Below, piece after piece: positions 1-6,818 of a DNA stretch of 13,105 bases. The notes under the pieces are model-generated. The model made no database searches. It was given only the letters and a program-made list of their open reading frames with translations, and was not told the origin of the DNA. Origin of the DNA: an uncultured Clostridia bacterium (GTDB lineage Bacteria; Bacillota; Clostridia; Christensenellales; Aristaeellaceae). A program made the position numbers and the translations under genes. The stretch spans positions 1-13,105 of the forward strand of contig CAKUFI010000069.1 in the NCBI GenBank assembly GCA_934647305.1. Reading direction: 5' to 3'. Each line of letters starts with the position of its first letter. The stretch's first letter is position 1.

Positions 1-10
1 TAGATTTGAG
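1..10 (+). repeat. Edge-cut copy of the CCATARATTNRAG loop
   Basis: The first ten bases, TAGATTTGAG, match the last ten positions of the 13-nt hairpin loop found in seven other places in the window (consensus CCATARATTNRAG). The 5' stem and the first three loop bases would lie outside the window, so stem pairing cannot be checked. A ten-base match to a degenerate consensus at the edge is suggestive only. Confidence 0.4.
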
Positions 11-44
11 GCGCGGCACCTGGCCGGGGAGCTTGCTTCCCCGT

Positions 45-103
45 CCACCAGCTTGTCAAAACTTTTTTGACAAGCTGTGGGAGGGGCTTTTTCAAGGCCT
101 CTC
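45..103. repeat. Tandem hairpins upstream of the AraC-type regulator
   Basis: Two adjacent inverted repeats. The first has a perfect 13-bp stem (CAGCTTGTCAAAA at 49-61 with TTTTGACAAGCTG at 65-77), a 3-nt loop, and an outer CCA/TGG extension. The second pairs GAGGGGC (81-87) with GCCTCTC (97-103), with one G-T pair, around a T-rich loop. No T-run follows either stem, so an ordinary intrinsic terminator for an upstream gene is not clear. The second hairpin resembles the GAGAGG-type hairpins at 4822-4855, 6555-6586 and 13057-13078, so this is probably another repeat module. Confidence 0.6.
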
Positions 104-135
104 TCGCTCAACCATGTACAGCGAGGTGAAATGCG

Positions 136-2202
136 ATGAAGCATAAAAAGCGTTCAATTCTGCAGCGTTTCACCGCGCTGTACTTTGTTTTGCTGCTCAT
201 CTGCGCGCTGCTGGTGGGCACACTGGTGGTGTCGGCCGCCTCGGGCAGCGTAAACCGGCTGGAGCTGCATTCCATGCAGGCGGCGCTGGATCTGCTGGCG
301 GTGGACGTGCAGGCGCAGACCGACGCGATGGAGCGCGCCGCCCAGTCAATCCTGATCAACAACCTGTACCGGCTCTCGGTGCTCAAGAGCAACAAGTACA
401 ACGAAGTCGAGATGCTGCGCCACTTCGCCAACTTTGCGCAGACGACCGCGCTGTCCGATACGGCGCTGCTGTTTTACGAGGGTGAGAGCATGGTCTACCA
501 GACCGACGGCCACAAGACCGATTTTTCGCGCTTCTGTCAGGCGCGGTACGGTCTGACGGCGCAGAACGCGCAGGCGCTGCAGGAGCAGATCATGCTCAGC
601 GGCGAAAACGCCCTGTTCGGGCTGGCTGAGTATGGCGGTGCGGACGTGATACTCTTCGTGTACCCCATGCGCTTCCCGGGCAGCGCATCGCATTCGGAGG
701 CGCGGCTGGCCTTCGCCGTGCCCAAATGGCGGCTGAGGAACCGGATGCAGGCGCTGTCGGCCTATTCCTTTGAGGATTACGCGCTTTTCTGCGGCGAGAC
801 GACGCTTCTGCCGCCCGAAAATCTGGCGCGGATCAACATGCGCGCCCAGACGGCGGACGGGCGGTTCACCGTCGCGGTGGCCGGCTATCCAAGCGCCTTT
901 GCGCAGGCGCTTGAGGACAACCTGCCGCTGGTTGTGGCGCTGGTGCTGGGCATGGTGGCGCTGTTCTCCTTTTTATCGTTCCTGCTGGCCAAGCACACCA
1001 GCAGGCCCATACGCGATCTTGCGGCCAGGTACGGCATCGGCATGCATGACTACGACGAGTACCTTCGCCTGGAGAACGCTTTTCTGACGCTGGAGCAGGA
1101 AAACCGCGAGGCGCTTCAGACGGCCCGGCAGCAGCTTCTGCGTCTGCTGCTCAGCGGCGGCTGTCCGGAGCGGGCGCTTTCGCACGGGGAGCACTTTGGG
1201 GTGCGCTTCCCCTATGAGATGTGCAGCGCGTTCGTTATGCCGCTGAGTCCCTGGCAGGACGAGCAGGCGAAAAAGCTGTGCGAGGAAATCGAGGCCTTCA
1301 CCGAGGAGGACTCGATCTTCTACGCCGTGCCCCGCCCAGAGGAGAGCTGCGTGGCGATACTGGTGTGCTTTAAGGACGAGTACCTGTACGGCGAGGCGGC
1401 TGAGCTGCTCACCGCGTTGTCGGGCGGCCGGGAGGGCGCGCTGCAGTGCGGCACGGTGTGCCAGAGCCCGCTGGACGTGCACTATTCCTATTCGCAGGCC
1501 TGCCAGGCGGCGGGTATCGGGGAGGAGACCGCCGCCCCGGAGCAGTCTCAGCAGGAGCGCGCCGCCTACTTCCTGCAGCAGGCGCAGAGCGCCTTTCACT
1601 TGCGCGACCGGCGAGCCTACGACGCGGCGATGGCCGGCCTGGGCGAGCTGGTGACCGAGGACGGGGGCACGGGCTGGCTCAAGAGCCACGTCTATCAGCG
1701 GATGCTGCTGTGCCTGGAGCACGATCAGGCGGCGACCGGGCGGATGGACGTGAAGACCTTCGCAGACCTGATGGAGGCGGAGGACTTCGGCGAGTTTTCC
1801 CGGCGGCTGTTCGAGGCGGGGGAGAGCGGCGTGTGCGGCACGCAGCAGGAGCAGGCGGACACGGTGCATCGCATGATCCTGTTTATCTACAAAAACGTGT
1901 TTGACTGCGACTTCAGCCTGGGCGCGCTGGCCGACGAGTTTTCGCTCTCCGGCGACTACATCAGCCGCCTGATCAAGGCGCAGACCGGGCGCACCTTCAA
2001 GGAATACGTGATCGAGCTGCGCATGAACGAGGCCAAGGGGCTGCTCACCCACCGGATGGAGTGGACGATCGCCGAGGTGGCAGCGGCCTGCGGCTATCGC
2101 TCCGCCAGCAACTTTATCAAGCAGTTCCGCGACTGTACCGGCTGCACGCCGCTGCAATACCGAAAGGAGAATGGAGATGTACCGCGAGAAGCTGACGAAT
2201 AA
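136..2202 (+). CDS. Membrane-anchored AraC-family transcriptional regulator
   Basis: A 688-residue one-component regulator. A transmembrane helix at about residues 13-35 and a second at about 263-285 enclose a roughly 225-residue region, presumably extracytoplasmic and ligand-sensing. A short SRPIRDLA stretch follows the second helix, as in a HAMP-like juxtamembrane segment. The cytoplasmic middle part has no motif I recognise. Residues from about 578 onward form an AraC-type double helix-turn-helix; the segments LGALADEFSLSGDYISRLIK and TIAEVAAACGYRSASNFIKQ are the two recognition units. The start is set by GAGGTGA at 122-128, seven bases before the ATG. This architecture (two membrane helices plus AraC DNA-binding domain) is common in Firmicutes beside sugar-utilisation genes. 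The 3' end overlaps the GH95 gene by 26 bp, so regulator and enzyme are almost certainly co-transcribed, and the regulator probably senses a sugar from the same pathway. The ligand is unknown. Confidence 0.9.
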   Translation: MKHKKRSILQRFTALYFVLLLICALLVGTLVVSAASGSVNRLELHSMQAALDLLAVDVQAQTDAMERAAQSILINNLYRLSVLKSNKYNEVEMLRHFANFAQTTALSDTALLFYEGESMVYQTDGHKTDFSRFCQARYGLTAQNAQALQEQIMLSGENALFGLAEYGGADVILFVYPMRFPGSASHSEARLAFAVPKWRLRNRMQALSAYSFEDYALFCGETTLLPPENLARINMRAQTADGRFTVAVAGYPSAFAQALEDNLPLVVALVLGMVALFSFLSFLLAKHTSRPIRDLAARYGIGMHDYDEYLRLENAFLTLEQENREALQTARQQLLRLLLSGGCPERALSHGEHFGVRFPYEMCSAFVMPLSPWQDEQAKKLCEEIEAFTEEDSIFYAVPRPEESCVAILVCFKDEYLYGEAAELLTALSGGREGALQCGTVCQSPLDVHYSYSQACQAAGIGEETAAPEQSQQERAAYFLQQAQSAFHLRDRRAYDAAMAGLGELVTEDGGTGWLKSHVYQRMLLCLEHDQAATGRMDVKTFADLMEAEDFGEFSRRLFEAGESGVCGTQQEQADTVHRMILFIYKNVFDCDFSLGALADEFSLSGDYISRLIKAQTGRTFKEYVIELRMNEAKGLLTHRMEWTIAEVAAACGYRSASNFIKQFRDCTGCTPLQYRKENGDVPREADE
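2163..2169 (+). promoter_or_regulatory. Ribosome binding site deciding the GH95 start
   Basis: AAAGGAG lies inside the last codons of the AraC-type gene. It is one base from the ATG at 2171 but seven bases from the ATG at 2177. The normal spacing favours 2177, so the enzyme would start at the second methionine. Confidence 0.7.
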
Positions 2203-4498
2203 GACGCCCGCGTCCTTTTACAGCGCCGCCTGGCGCGAGGCGACGCCGCTGGGCAACGGGCACATCGGCGCGTCGGTGTACGGATACGCCGCGCACGAGC
2301 GCATACTGGTCAATCACGAGGATCTGTGGACGGGCAACACGCGCCTGACGCTGCCGGACGTGTCGGATCAGTTGCCCATTGTGCGCCGCCTGCTGCGGGA
2401 AAACCGCTTTTACGAGGCGCAGGAGGTCATGGGCGATGCGCTGAAGGCGAGGGGATACCATCCTGAGGTGGCCGTGCCCGCGCCGCTGTGCGACCTGCTG
2501 ATCGAGACGCCGGTGCGCGACGGCTTTACCCACTATTCCCGCACGCTGGACATGGCGCGCGGCGAGTCGGTCGTCCGCTTTTTTGACCGGGGCGAGTACG
2601 TGCGGCGCTGCTTTGTGTCCCGCGCGGACGGCGCGCTGATTCTGGAGCTGACGGGCGATTTGCGCAATGTGACGCTCGAAATAGACGTGCACGACCCGCT
2701 GAACGCGACCCGGCCCTTCGGCAGACAGGGCGGCGAGCTGCCCACGGACGTCATCCGCCGGACGGCGGACGGCGCGCTGTTTTTCCAGGCCCGCGCCCGG
2801 AAGGCGCCCCGCTTCGGCGCCGCGCTGCGGGTGCTCGCGGGCGAGTACGCGGTCGAGGGAAACCGGATCGTGCTCAGGGACTGCCAAAAGGCGGTCGCGG
2901 CGCTGATTCCCTGCGTGGACGACGGAATCGAGGCGGCGCTTGAGGCGGCTCAGGCGCGTCTTGCACAGCTTCCCGGCGACTACGAGGCGCTGCTCGCTGC
3001 CCACGAGCAGAAGCACCGGCCGCTGTTCGAGGGCTGCCGTTTCGACCTGGGCAGCCGGAGCGACCGCTGCAATGAGGAGCTGCTGACCGAGGCCTTTTCC
3101 GAGCACGCCTCCGACGAGCTGTTCGAAAAGATGTACGCCTTCGCCCGATACCTGCTGATCGCCGCCTGCGACGAGTACGGCCTGCCCTGCTCGCTGCTCG
3201 GCCTGTGGCACGGCGATTATCACGCCGACTGGGCGCTGAACATGCTCAACGAGAACCTGCAGATGACCCACTGGCAGGCGCTTTCAGGCAACCTGCCGCG
3301 GCTGCTCCTGCCGCTGTTTGACTATTTCGACGCGCTGCTGCCCGACTTCCGCGAGAACGCGCGCAGGCTGTTTAACTGCCGGGGAATCTTCGTGCCCTCG
3401 ATCACCACCCCGGGCAACGGCCTGCTGCCCGACCTGCAGAACCACATCATCCACTGGACGGCGGGCGGGGCCTGGCTGGCGCAGCACTACTATCAGTATT
3501 ACCTGTACACACGGGACGAGGACTTCCTGAAAAACCGCGCGATACCCTTCATGGAGGAGTGTGCGGCGTTTTACCTGGACTTTTTCACCCTGGGCGAGGA
3601 CGGCTATTACCTGAGCAGCCCCAGCTCGTCTCCGGAAAACACGCCGGGCAATTTCGAGTACGGCGCGCTGGGCGGGCGGCATCCCGAGGTCACGATGAAC
3701 GCCACGATGGACTTCGCCGCGGTGAAGGAGCTGCTGAGCAACCTGGTTTCGGCCAGTCGGGTCGCGCCGGTGCCGCGCGCGGACGAGTACCGCGAGGCGC
3801 TGACTCACATCCCGCCCTACCAGGCCAACGAGGACGGCGCGCTGCGCGAGTGGATGCACCCCTACTATGACGACCGCTACGCTCACAGGCACCAGAGCCA
3901 CATCTATCCCTTTTTCCCCGGCCACGAAATCAAGCGGGACGACCCGCGCTGCGCCATGGTGGTCAAGGCGATCGAGAAGCGCCTGAGCGTCGGCCTGAGC
4001 GCGCAGTCCGGCTGGTCGCTGGCGCATATGGCGCACGTGTGGGCGCGGCTCGGGCGGGGCGGGGAGGCGCGCAGGTGCCTCGACCTGCTGCTGCGCTGCT
4101 TCGTGATGAATAACCTGTTCACCGTGCACAACGACTGGCGGAACATGGGCGTCGGCATGGTGCTGCCGCCCGCGCCCTTCCAGATCGACGCGAACATGGG
4201 CTATGCCTCGGCGGTGCATGAGATGCTCCTGCAGTCGGACGCGGGCGAGATCGAGCTGTTCCCCGCGCTGCCGGATCAGTGGACGCGCGGCAGTCTGGGC
4301 ACGCTGCTCGCCGCGGACGGCATACGGGTCGAGCTTGCCTGGGACGAGGACGGCGGCCAGGCCGCGCTGTGCGCGCCGATTGAGACCCGCGTGCGCGTCT
4401 CCGCGTTCGGCGTTCCCCAGGGAGAGGTCGCCCTGCCGGCCGGACAGCGGCTCACCCTGCGCTTTTCCCGGTCGGCAGTGCCGACAGCCACCTGCTAG
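2177..4498 (+). CDS. GH95 family glycosidase (alpha-L-fucosidase/alpha-L-galactosidase type)
   Basis: A 773-residue protein with the full-length GH95 layout: an N-terminal beta-domain opening with WREATPLGNGHIGASVYG and VNHEDLWTG, an (alpha/alpha)6 barrel, and a C-terminal beta part. Residues matching the catalytic set of the Bifidobacterium bifidum enzyme AfcA are visible: the Asn pair in NEN (N358, N360), the general acid Glu in SSSPEN (E487), and the Asp in FQIDAN (D671). Family members remove terminal alpha-L-fucose, classically alpha-1,2-linked, or alpha-L-galactose from oligosaccharides by inversion. There is no signal peptide, so it should act in the cytoplasm on imported oligosaccharides; no transporter lies in the window. 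It is coupled to the upstream regulator. The last codons (SRSAVPTATC) are written by the start of a repeat unit, so the original C-terminus may have ended differently. Exact substrate is not deducible. Confidence 0.92.
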   Translation: MYREKLTNKTPASFYSAAWREATPLGNGHIGASVYGYAAHERILVNHEDLWTGNTRLTLPDVSDQLPIVRRLLRENRFYEAQEVMGDALKARGYHPEVAVPAPLCDLLIETPVRDGFTHYSRTLDMARGESVVRFFDRGEYVRRCFVSRADGALILELTGDLRNVTLEIDVHDPLNATRPFGRQGGELPTDVIRRTADGALFFQARARKAPRFGAALRVLAGEYAVEGNRIVLRDCQKAVAALIPCVDDGIEAALEAAQARLAQLPGDYEALLAAHEQKHRPLFEGCRFDLGSRSDRCNEELLTEAFSEHASDELFEKMYAFARYLLIAACDEYGLPCSLLGLWHGDYHADWALNMLNENLQMTHWQALSGNLPRLLLPLFDYFDALLPDFRENARRLFNCRGIFVPSITTPGNGLLPDLQNHIIHWTAGGAWLAQHYYQYYLYTRDEDFLKNRAIPFMEECAAFYLDFFTLGEDGYYLSSPSSSPENTPGNFEYGALGGRHPEVTMNATMDFAAVKELLSNLVSASRVAPVPRADEYREALTHIPPYQANEDGALREWMHPYYDDRYAHRHQSHIYPFFPGHEIKRDDPRCAMVVKAIEKRLSVGLSAQSGWSLAHMAHVWARLGRGGEARRCLDLLLRCFVMNNLFTVHNDWRNMGVGMVLPPAPFQIDANMGYASAVHEMLLQSDAGEIELFPALPDQWTRGSLGTLLAADGIRVELAWDEDGGQAALCAPIETRVRVSAFGVPQGEVALPAGQRLTLRFSRSAVPTATC

Positions 4499-4549
4499 CG
4501 CCGATTCGGGCGACGAATTCGGGAACCATAAATTCGAGTTCCCGAATTC
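4471..4549 (+). repeat. Structured repeat unit, copy 1 (overlaps GH95 3' end)
   Basis: The unit starts with the palindrome GTCGGCAGTGCCGAC (4471-4485), followed by a 29-nt linker (AGCCACCTGCT... ending GACGA-type sequence) and a 35-nt hairpin. The hairpin has a perfect 11-bp stem, GAATTCGGGAA (4515-4525) with TTCCCGAATTC (4539-4549), around the 13-nt loop CCATAAATTCGAG. The palindrome is inside the GH95 reading frame, whose TAG stop falls in the linker. Confidence 0.85.
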
Positions 4550-4553
4550 TGCG

Positions 4554-4578
4554 GATTTCCAGAAGTTTTCTGGAAATC
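4554..4578 (+). repeat. Downstream short-loop hairpin of repeat copy 1
   Basis: Perfect 11-bp stem, GATTTCCAGAA with TTCTGGAAATC, around a GTT loop, four bases after the hairpin of copy 1. A hairpin of the same kind but unrelated stem sequence occupies the equivalent place after copies at 8182-8260 and 6674-6753. Confidence 0.75.
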
Positions 4579-4582
4579 ACAG

Positions 4583-4597
4583 GTCGGCATTGCCTCC
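4583..4597 (+). repeat. Decayed palindrome module
   Basis: GTCGGCATTGCCTCC matches the left half of the GTCGGCAGTGCCGAC module but has lost pairing on the right. The following bases, ACCTGCTTTGCCGCC, match the usual tail of the module. Confidence 0.5.
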
Positions 4598-4614
4598 ACC
4601 TGCTTTGCCGCCGG

Positions 4615-4694
4615 GTCGGCAGTGCCGACAGCCGATTGCTGCCCCCCCGAATAGAACATGACCCCAGCCGCTATAGATTGGAGCGGCTGGGGTC
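4615..4694 (+). repeat. Structured repeat unit, copy 2
   Basis: Palindrome GTCGGCAGTGCCGAC (4615-4629), a 30-nt linker ending GAATAGAACAT, then a hairpin with perfect 11-bp stem GACCCCAGCCG (4660-4670) and CGGCTGGGGTC (4684-4694) around loop CTATAGATTGGAG. The stem sequence is unrelated to that of copy 1 although the loop is nearly the same. Confidence 0.85.
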
Positions 4695-4750
4695 TTCGAA
4701 TCTGTGAGTTTCTCTGCAAATTACCGGGCGGCGCTGCCGACTGCTGTACT

Positions 4751-4860
4751 GCGCTGCATTCGGAGAATTACGCCTGTATCCGCTATTAATTGCGTGGATC
4801 AGAGCGCTTTTCGGGAGAGCTCGAGAGGGGCTTTTCTCAGAAAAGCCGCCTCTCGAACGT
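4751..4860 (+). repeat. 110-bp intergenic module, copy A
   Basis: Begins GCGCTGCATTCGG and ends in a strong hairpin: outer stem CGAGAGG (4822-4828) with CCTCTCG (4849-4855), inner stem GGCTTTTC with GAAAAGCC, loop TCA, one bulged G. The region at 6479-6589 is a diverged copy in the same order (same opening, GGATCA in the middle, hairpin at the end). The 16-nt string GGAGAGCTCGAGAGGG recurs near the window end at 13049-13064. Confidence 0.75.
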
Positions 4861-4880
4861 TCCCCCAGCGTCTCCTCCCC

Positions 4881-5642
4881 TTAGCACGCGGTGAAGCGCA
4901 TGAGCCAGTTGTGGGGCAGGAGCTTGCCCAGGACGCGGAAGACCTTGTAGAACAGGCCGTTGGTATAGACGCAGTGACCCCTGAACGCGGCCCTGAGGGA
5001 GCGCTCGGCGACGACGGGCGGCTTGACGCGGGGCAGCACGTCGAAGGTGTGGGACGCGCCCTGGCCGATACCTGCGACCGGCAGGAACTCGGTGTTCATT
5101 GGCGCGGGGCAGACCGCCAGCGCGTTCACGCCGCGCGGCCTGAGCTCATAGCGCAGGCCCTTGGTGAAGGAGAGCACGAAGGCTTTGGTGGCACTGTAGG
5201 TGTTCAGGCGGGGGTTGGGCACGAACGAGGCGATCGAGCAGACGTTGACGATCACCGCACCCCTGTCCATGTATTTCAGGCACAGCGTGGTGAGCATGAC
5301 CAGCGCGCGGCAGTTGAGGTCAACCATGTGACCCTGGGTTTCGGGCGTGGAGTCGGCCACGTTGCCCAGCACGCCCATGCCCGCGTTGTTGATCAGCAGG
5401 CCGACGCGCGCGCCCCGCTCGGTCAGCCAGCGGTCGATCACGTCCATGGAATTCGGCGCGGTCAGGTCGAGCGGCAGCACGTGCACGCGGCGATTCGGAA
5501 AGGCCAGCGCCAGCTCCTCCAGGCGCTCCCTTCGGCGGGCAATGAGCAGGATTTCGTCCAGCTGGGGGTACTTTTCGGCCACGACGCGGGCGTATTCGCG
5601 TCCAAGGCCGGAGGACGCGCCGGTGATGATGGCAAGGTTCAT
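4881..5642 (-). CDS. Short-chain dehydrogenase/reductase (SDR family)
   Basis: A 253-residue classical SDR, a usual length for the family. The Rossmann nucleotide-binding motif TGASSGLG is at residues 7-14, NNAG at 85-88, and the catalytic tetrad is N110, S136, Y149 and K153 (SIASF..., then YSATK). The RRR after the second beta-strand (about 36-38) would suit NADP(H) over NAD(H), which is an inference. The start is the ATG at 5642, preceded by GGAGG with an eight-base gap; the frame stays open further upstream without homology. A small inverted repeat (CCCGCC/GGCGGG, 5661-5677) lies in its leader. It is transcribed away from yabP and towards the GH95 gene, with no obvious pathway partner. The substrate cannot be told from sequence; the closest flavour is the broad YdfG/DltE-like group acting on small alcohols or ketones. 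Confidence 0.9.
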   Translation of the reverse strand: MNLAIITGASSGLGREYARVVAEKYPQLDEILLIARRRERLEELALAFPNRRVHVLPLDLTAPNSMDVIDRWLTERGARVGLLINNAGMGVLGNVADSTPETQGHMVDLNCRALVMLTTLCLKYMDRGAVIVNVCSIASFVPNPRLNTYSATKAFVLSFTKGLRYELRPRGVNALAVCPAPMNTEFLPVAGIGQGASHTFDVLPRVKPPVVAERSLRAAFRGHCVYTNGLFYKVFRVLGKLLPHNWLMRFTAC

Positions 5643-5723
5643 ATGAGTTTCCTCCGTTCTCCCGCCGCAGGGGCGGGTCAGTCGATGGATGTGAGGCGGC
5701 GTTCCTAAACCGCGCGGCAGGCG

Positions 5724-5731
5724 CATAGACT
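5724..5731 (+). promoter_or_regulatory. Possible mother-cell sigma (SigE-like) -10 element
   Basis: CATAGACT fits the SigE -10 consensus CATACAnT at all but one fixed position and ends 22 bases before the yabP start. In Bacillus subtilis yabP and yabQ are SigE-dependent. The -35 side (CTAAAC around 5705-5710) is poor, so this is only a candidate. Confidence 0.3.
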
Positions 5732-5753
5732 GTGCCTGAAAGGGGGGACGCGC

Positions 5754-6041
5754 ATGGAGAAGGCGCAGGGCAGAGGACAGGGCGCGCGGCCGCATGAACT
5801 GAGCCTGGAGGGGCGCAGACGGGCGGTGGTGAGCGGCGTGAGCGAGCTGACCGGCTGCAGCGAGCAGATGGTGGTCATGGTGACCAGCGAGGGAACGCTG
5901 ACCATACTGGGCGAGGGACTGCACGTGGGCCGCCTGAACCTGGAAGAGGGGAAGCTGTCGGTCGACGGCACGATTCAGGCGCTGGAGTACGACGAGCGGG
6001 CGCGCGGCAAGGGAAACGCGCTGTCCCGCCTGTTCAGGTAA
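5754..6041 (+). CDS. yabP: Sporulation protein YabP
   Basis: A 95-residue protein with the typical YabP pattern: HELSLEGRRRAVVSGVSEL near the N-terminus, a VMVTSEGTLTILGEGLHVGR core, and LNLEEGKLSVDGTIQALEY towards the end. YabP is a small mother-cell sporulation protein needed for normal spore development in Bacillus subtilis; its biochemical role is unclear. The ATG at 5754 has AGGGGGG six bases upstream. The stop overlaps the yabQ start (TAATG), giving translational coupling. Expression only during sporulation is expected from the family, and a SigE-like -10 lies just upstream. The usual upstream neighbours (hupA-like and S4-domain genes) are replaced by a divergent SDR gene. Confidence 0.93.
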   Translation: MEKAQGRGQGARPHELSLEGRRRAVVSGVSELTGCSEQMVVMVTSEGTLTILGEGLHVGRLNLEEGKLSVDGTIQALEYDERARGKGNALSRLFR

Positions 6042-6370
6042 TGCTGTTCTACACTGTGGGGCAGAGCCGCGTGTTCCTGATGATGCTGTGCGTCGGGATG
6101 GGTATCGGCGCGTGGTACAGTCTGCTCGAGGTCATGCGCAGGCTCCAGCAGGCGGGCGCGGCGCTTTCCCTGGCCATGGATGTGCTCTTCGGCGTGGGCG
6201 CGGCCGCACTGATCGTTTGGGGCGCGATGCGAATCTGCTACGGCGAGCTGCGGCTGTACTCGATACTGGGTGCGGTATGCGGCTGCTTGCTGTTTCGCGG
6301 AGCCGTGCTGCCGCCCGCGCGGTTTCTGGCGCGCAAGGTCAGGCAATGCCTGCGCGCACATTCCGCCTGA
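6041..6370 (+). CDS. yabQ: Spore cortex biosynthesis protein YabQ
   Basis: A 109-residue integral membrane protein with three predicted helices at about residues 9-28, 42-63 and 69-90, matching the YabQ family in size, topology and position directly after yabP. YabQ sits in the membranes around the forespore and is needed for cortex peptidoglycan formation in Bacillus subtilis. Its ATG overlaps the yabP stop by one base. The 3' end contains CAGGCAATGCCTG (6340-6352), which looks like the palindrome module of the nearby repeats, so the last residues (about QCLRAHSA) may be repeat-derived. Confidence 0.9.
   Translation: MLFYTVGQSRVFLMMLCVGMGIGAWYSLLEVMRRLQQAGAALSLAMDVLFGVGAAALIVWGAMRICYGELRLYSILGAVCGCLLFRGAVLPPARFLARKVRQCLRAHSA
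6339..6353. repeat. Palindrome module inside the yabQ 3' end
   Basis: A 4-bp stem CAGG/CCTG around CAATG. This matches the 5-bp stem plus 5-nt loop pattern of the palindrome modules (CAATG is also the loop of the copy at 13013), with the outer pair lost. It is short enough to be chance. Confidence 0.4.
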
Positions 6371-6377
6371 TTTCGCT

Positions 6378-6412
6378 TTGCTCGGCCGCTCCAGTCTATG
6401 GCGACCTTCCCG
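6378..6412 (-). repeat. Decayed structured repeat hairpin, copy 3 (minus strand)
   Basis: On the minus strand the loop reads CCATAGACTGGAG, one change from the commonest form. The flanking arms pair over only about five bases (GGTCG with CGGCC), so the stem has largely decayed. No clean palindrome module sits at the expected distance; only GTCC/GGAC at 6432-6448. Confidence 0.6.
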
Positions 6413-6478
6413 GTGTTCTTCTCGCCAACTTGTCCGCCCCAAAAGGACGGCATTCCAGCGTTCTTGTCGTTCGTCCCC

Positions 6479-6589
6479 GCGCTGCATTCGGGGAGTCTCG
6501 CCTGTACGCCGTATTTTGCCACGCGGATCAAAGTGTTTTCCGGGAGAGGTCTGGGGAGGCGCCTTTTTCAAAAAGGCGGCACTCCAACG
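6479..6589 (+). repeat. 110-bp intergenic module, copy B
   Basis: Diverged copy of 4751-4860: same opening GCGCTGCATTCGG, then CGCCTGTA, GGATCA, GGGAGAG and an end hairpin. Here the inner stem is GCCTTTTT with AAAAAGGC (6561-6577) and the outer stem GGAG with CTCC, so the hairpin position is kept but its bases differ from copy A. Confidence 0.7.
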
Positions 6590-6626
6590 CTTTCGTCGTC
6601 AGCCTGCCCGGCTGGAAGCAGGTGGT

Positions 6627-6665
6627 GCAGGCAGCGCCTGCCTTCAATCCGCAGGGAATCCTGCG
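6627..6665 (-). repeat. Palindrome module plus short-loop hairpin
   Basis: Palindrome GCAGGCAGCGCCTGC (6627-6641) is followed on the plus strand by a 9-bp hairpin (ATCCGCAGG with CCTGCGGAT, loop GAAT/ATTC) at 6647-6668. The same hairpin and a GCAGG/CCTGC palindrome follow the unit at 8182-8260, in the same order once strand is allowed for. Confidence 0.7.
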
Positions 6666-6673
6666 GATTAACA

Positions 6674-6753
6674 GACCTTGGCCGCTCCAATCTATGGCGG
6701 CCAATGGTCGTCGCCAGAATCGGCGGCAGCAGGTGCGTGCAGGCTCAGCCTGC
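6674..6753 (-). repeat. Structured repeat unit, copy 4 (minus strand)
   Basis: Read on the minus strand: palindrome GCAGGCTGAGCCTGC (6739-6753), a 29-nt linker containing TTCTGGCGAC, then the hairpin with loop CCATAGATTGGAG (6685-6697). The arms GACCATTGGCCG and CGGCCAAGGTC form 11 pairs with one bulged A. Inverted orientation relative to the host genes shows the unit is not tied to one reading direction. Confidence 0.8.
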
Positions 6754-6818
6754 CCTGCCGACCGGAAAATCTTTCGGCGAGGCAGGAAACGGGTCGCTAC
6801 GCGGCGAAATAAACACCG

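Larger units (their letters stand above)
4499..4880. other. Intergenic block filled with structured repeats
   Basis: This 382-bp gap between the convergent GH95 and SDR genes holds no credible gene. Almost all of it is accounted for by repeat copy 1, a second short-loop hairpin, two palindrome modules, repeat copy 2, and a 110-bp module ending in a GAGAGG-type hairpin. No T-tailed terminator stands out, although two genes converge here; the strong hairpins could do that work. Confidence 0.75.

Noticed and set aside
973..4219. Long minus-strand open frames opposite the AraC-type and GH95 genes
   Set aside because: They are shadows caused by high GC at third codon positions; composition is low-complexity and no family motif appears.
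4515..4694. Ordinary intrinsic terminators
   Set aside because: The 35-nt hairpins lack a following T-run, have a conserved 13-nt loop and occur on both strands and upstream of genes, which simple terminators do not explain. A role in termination is not excluded.
4704..5708. 334-codon plus-strand open frame across the repeats and opposite the SDR gene
   Set aside because: Most of it is antisense to the SDR gene, whose Rossmann and catalytic motifs are intact; the first part is translated repeat.
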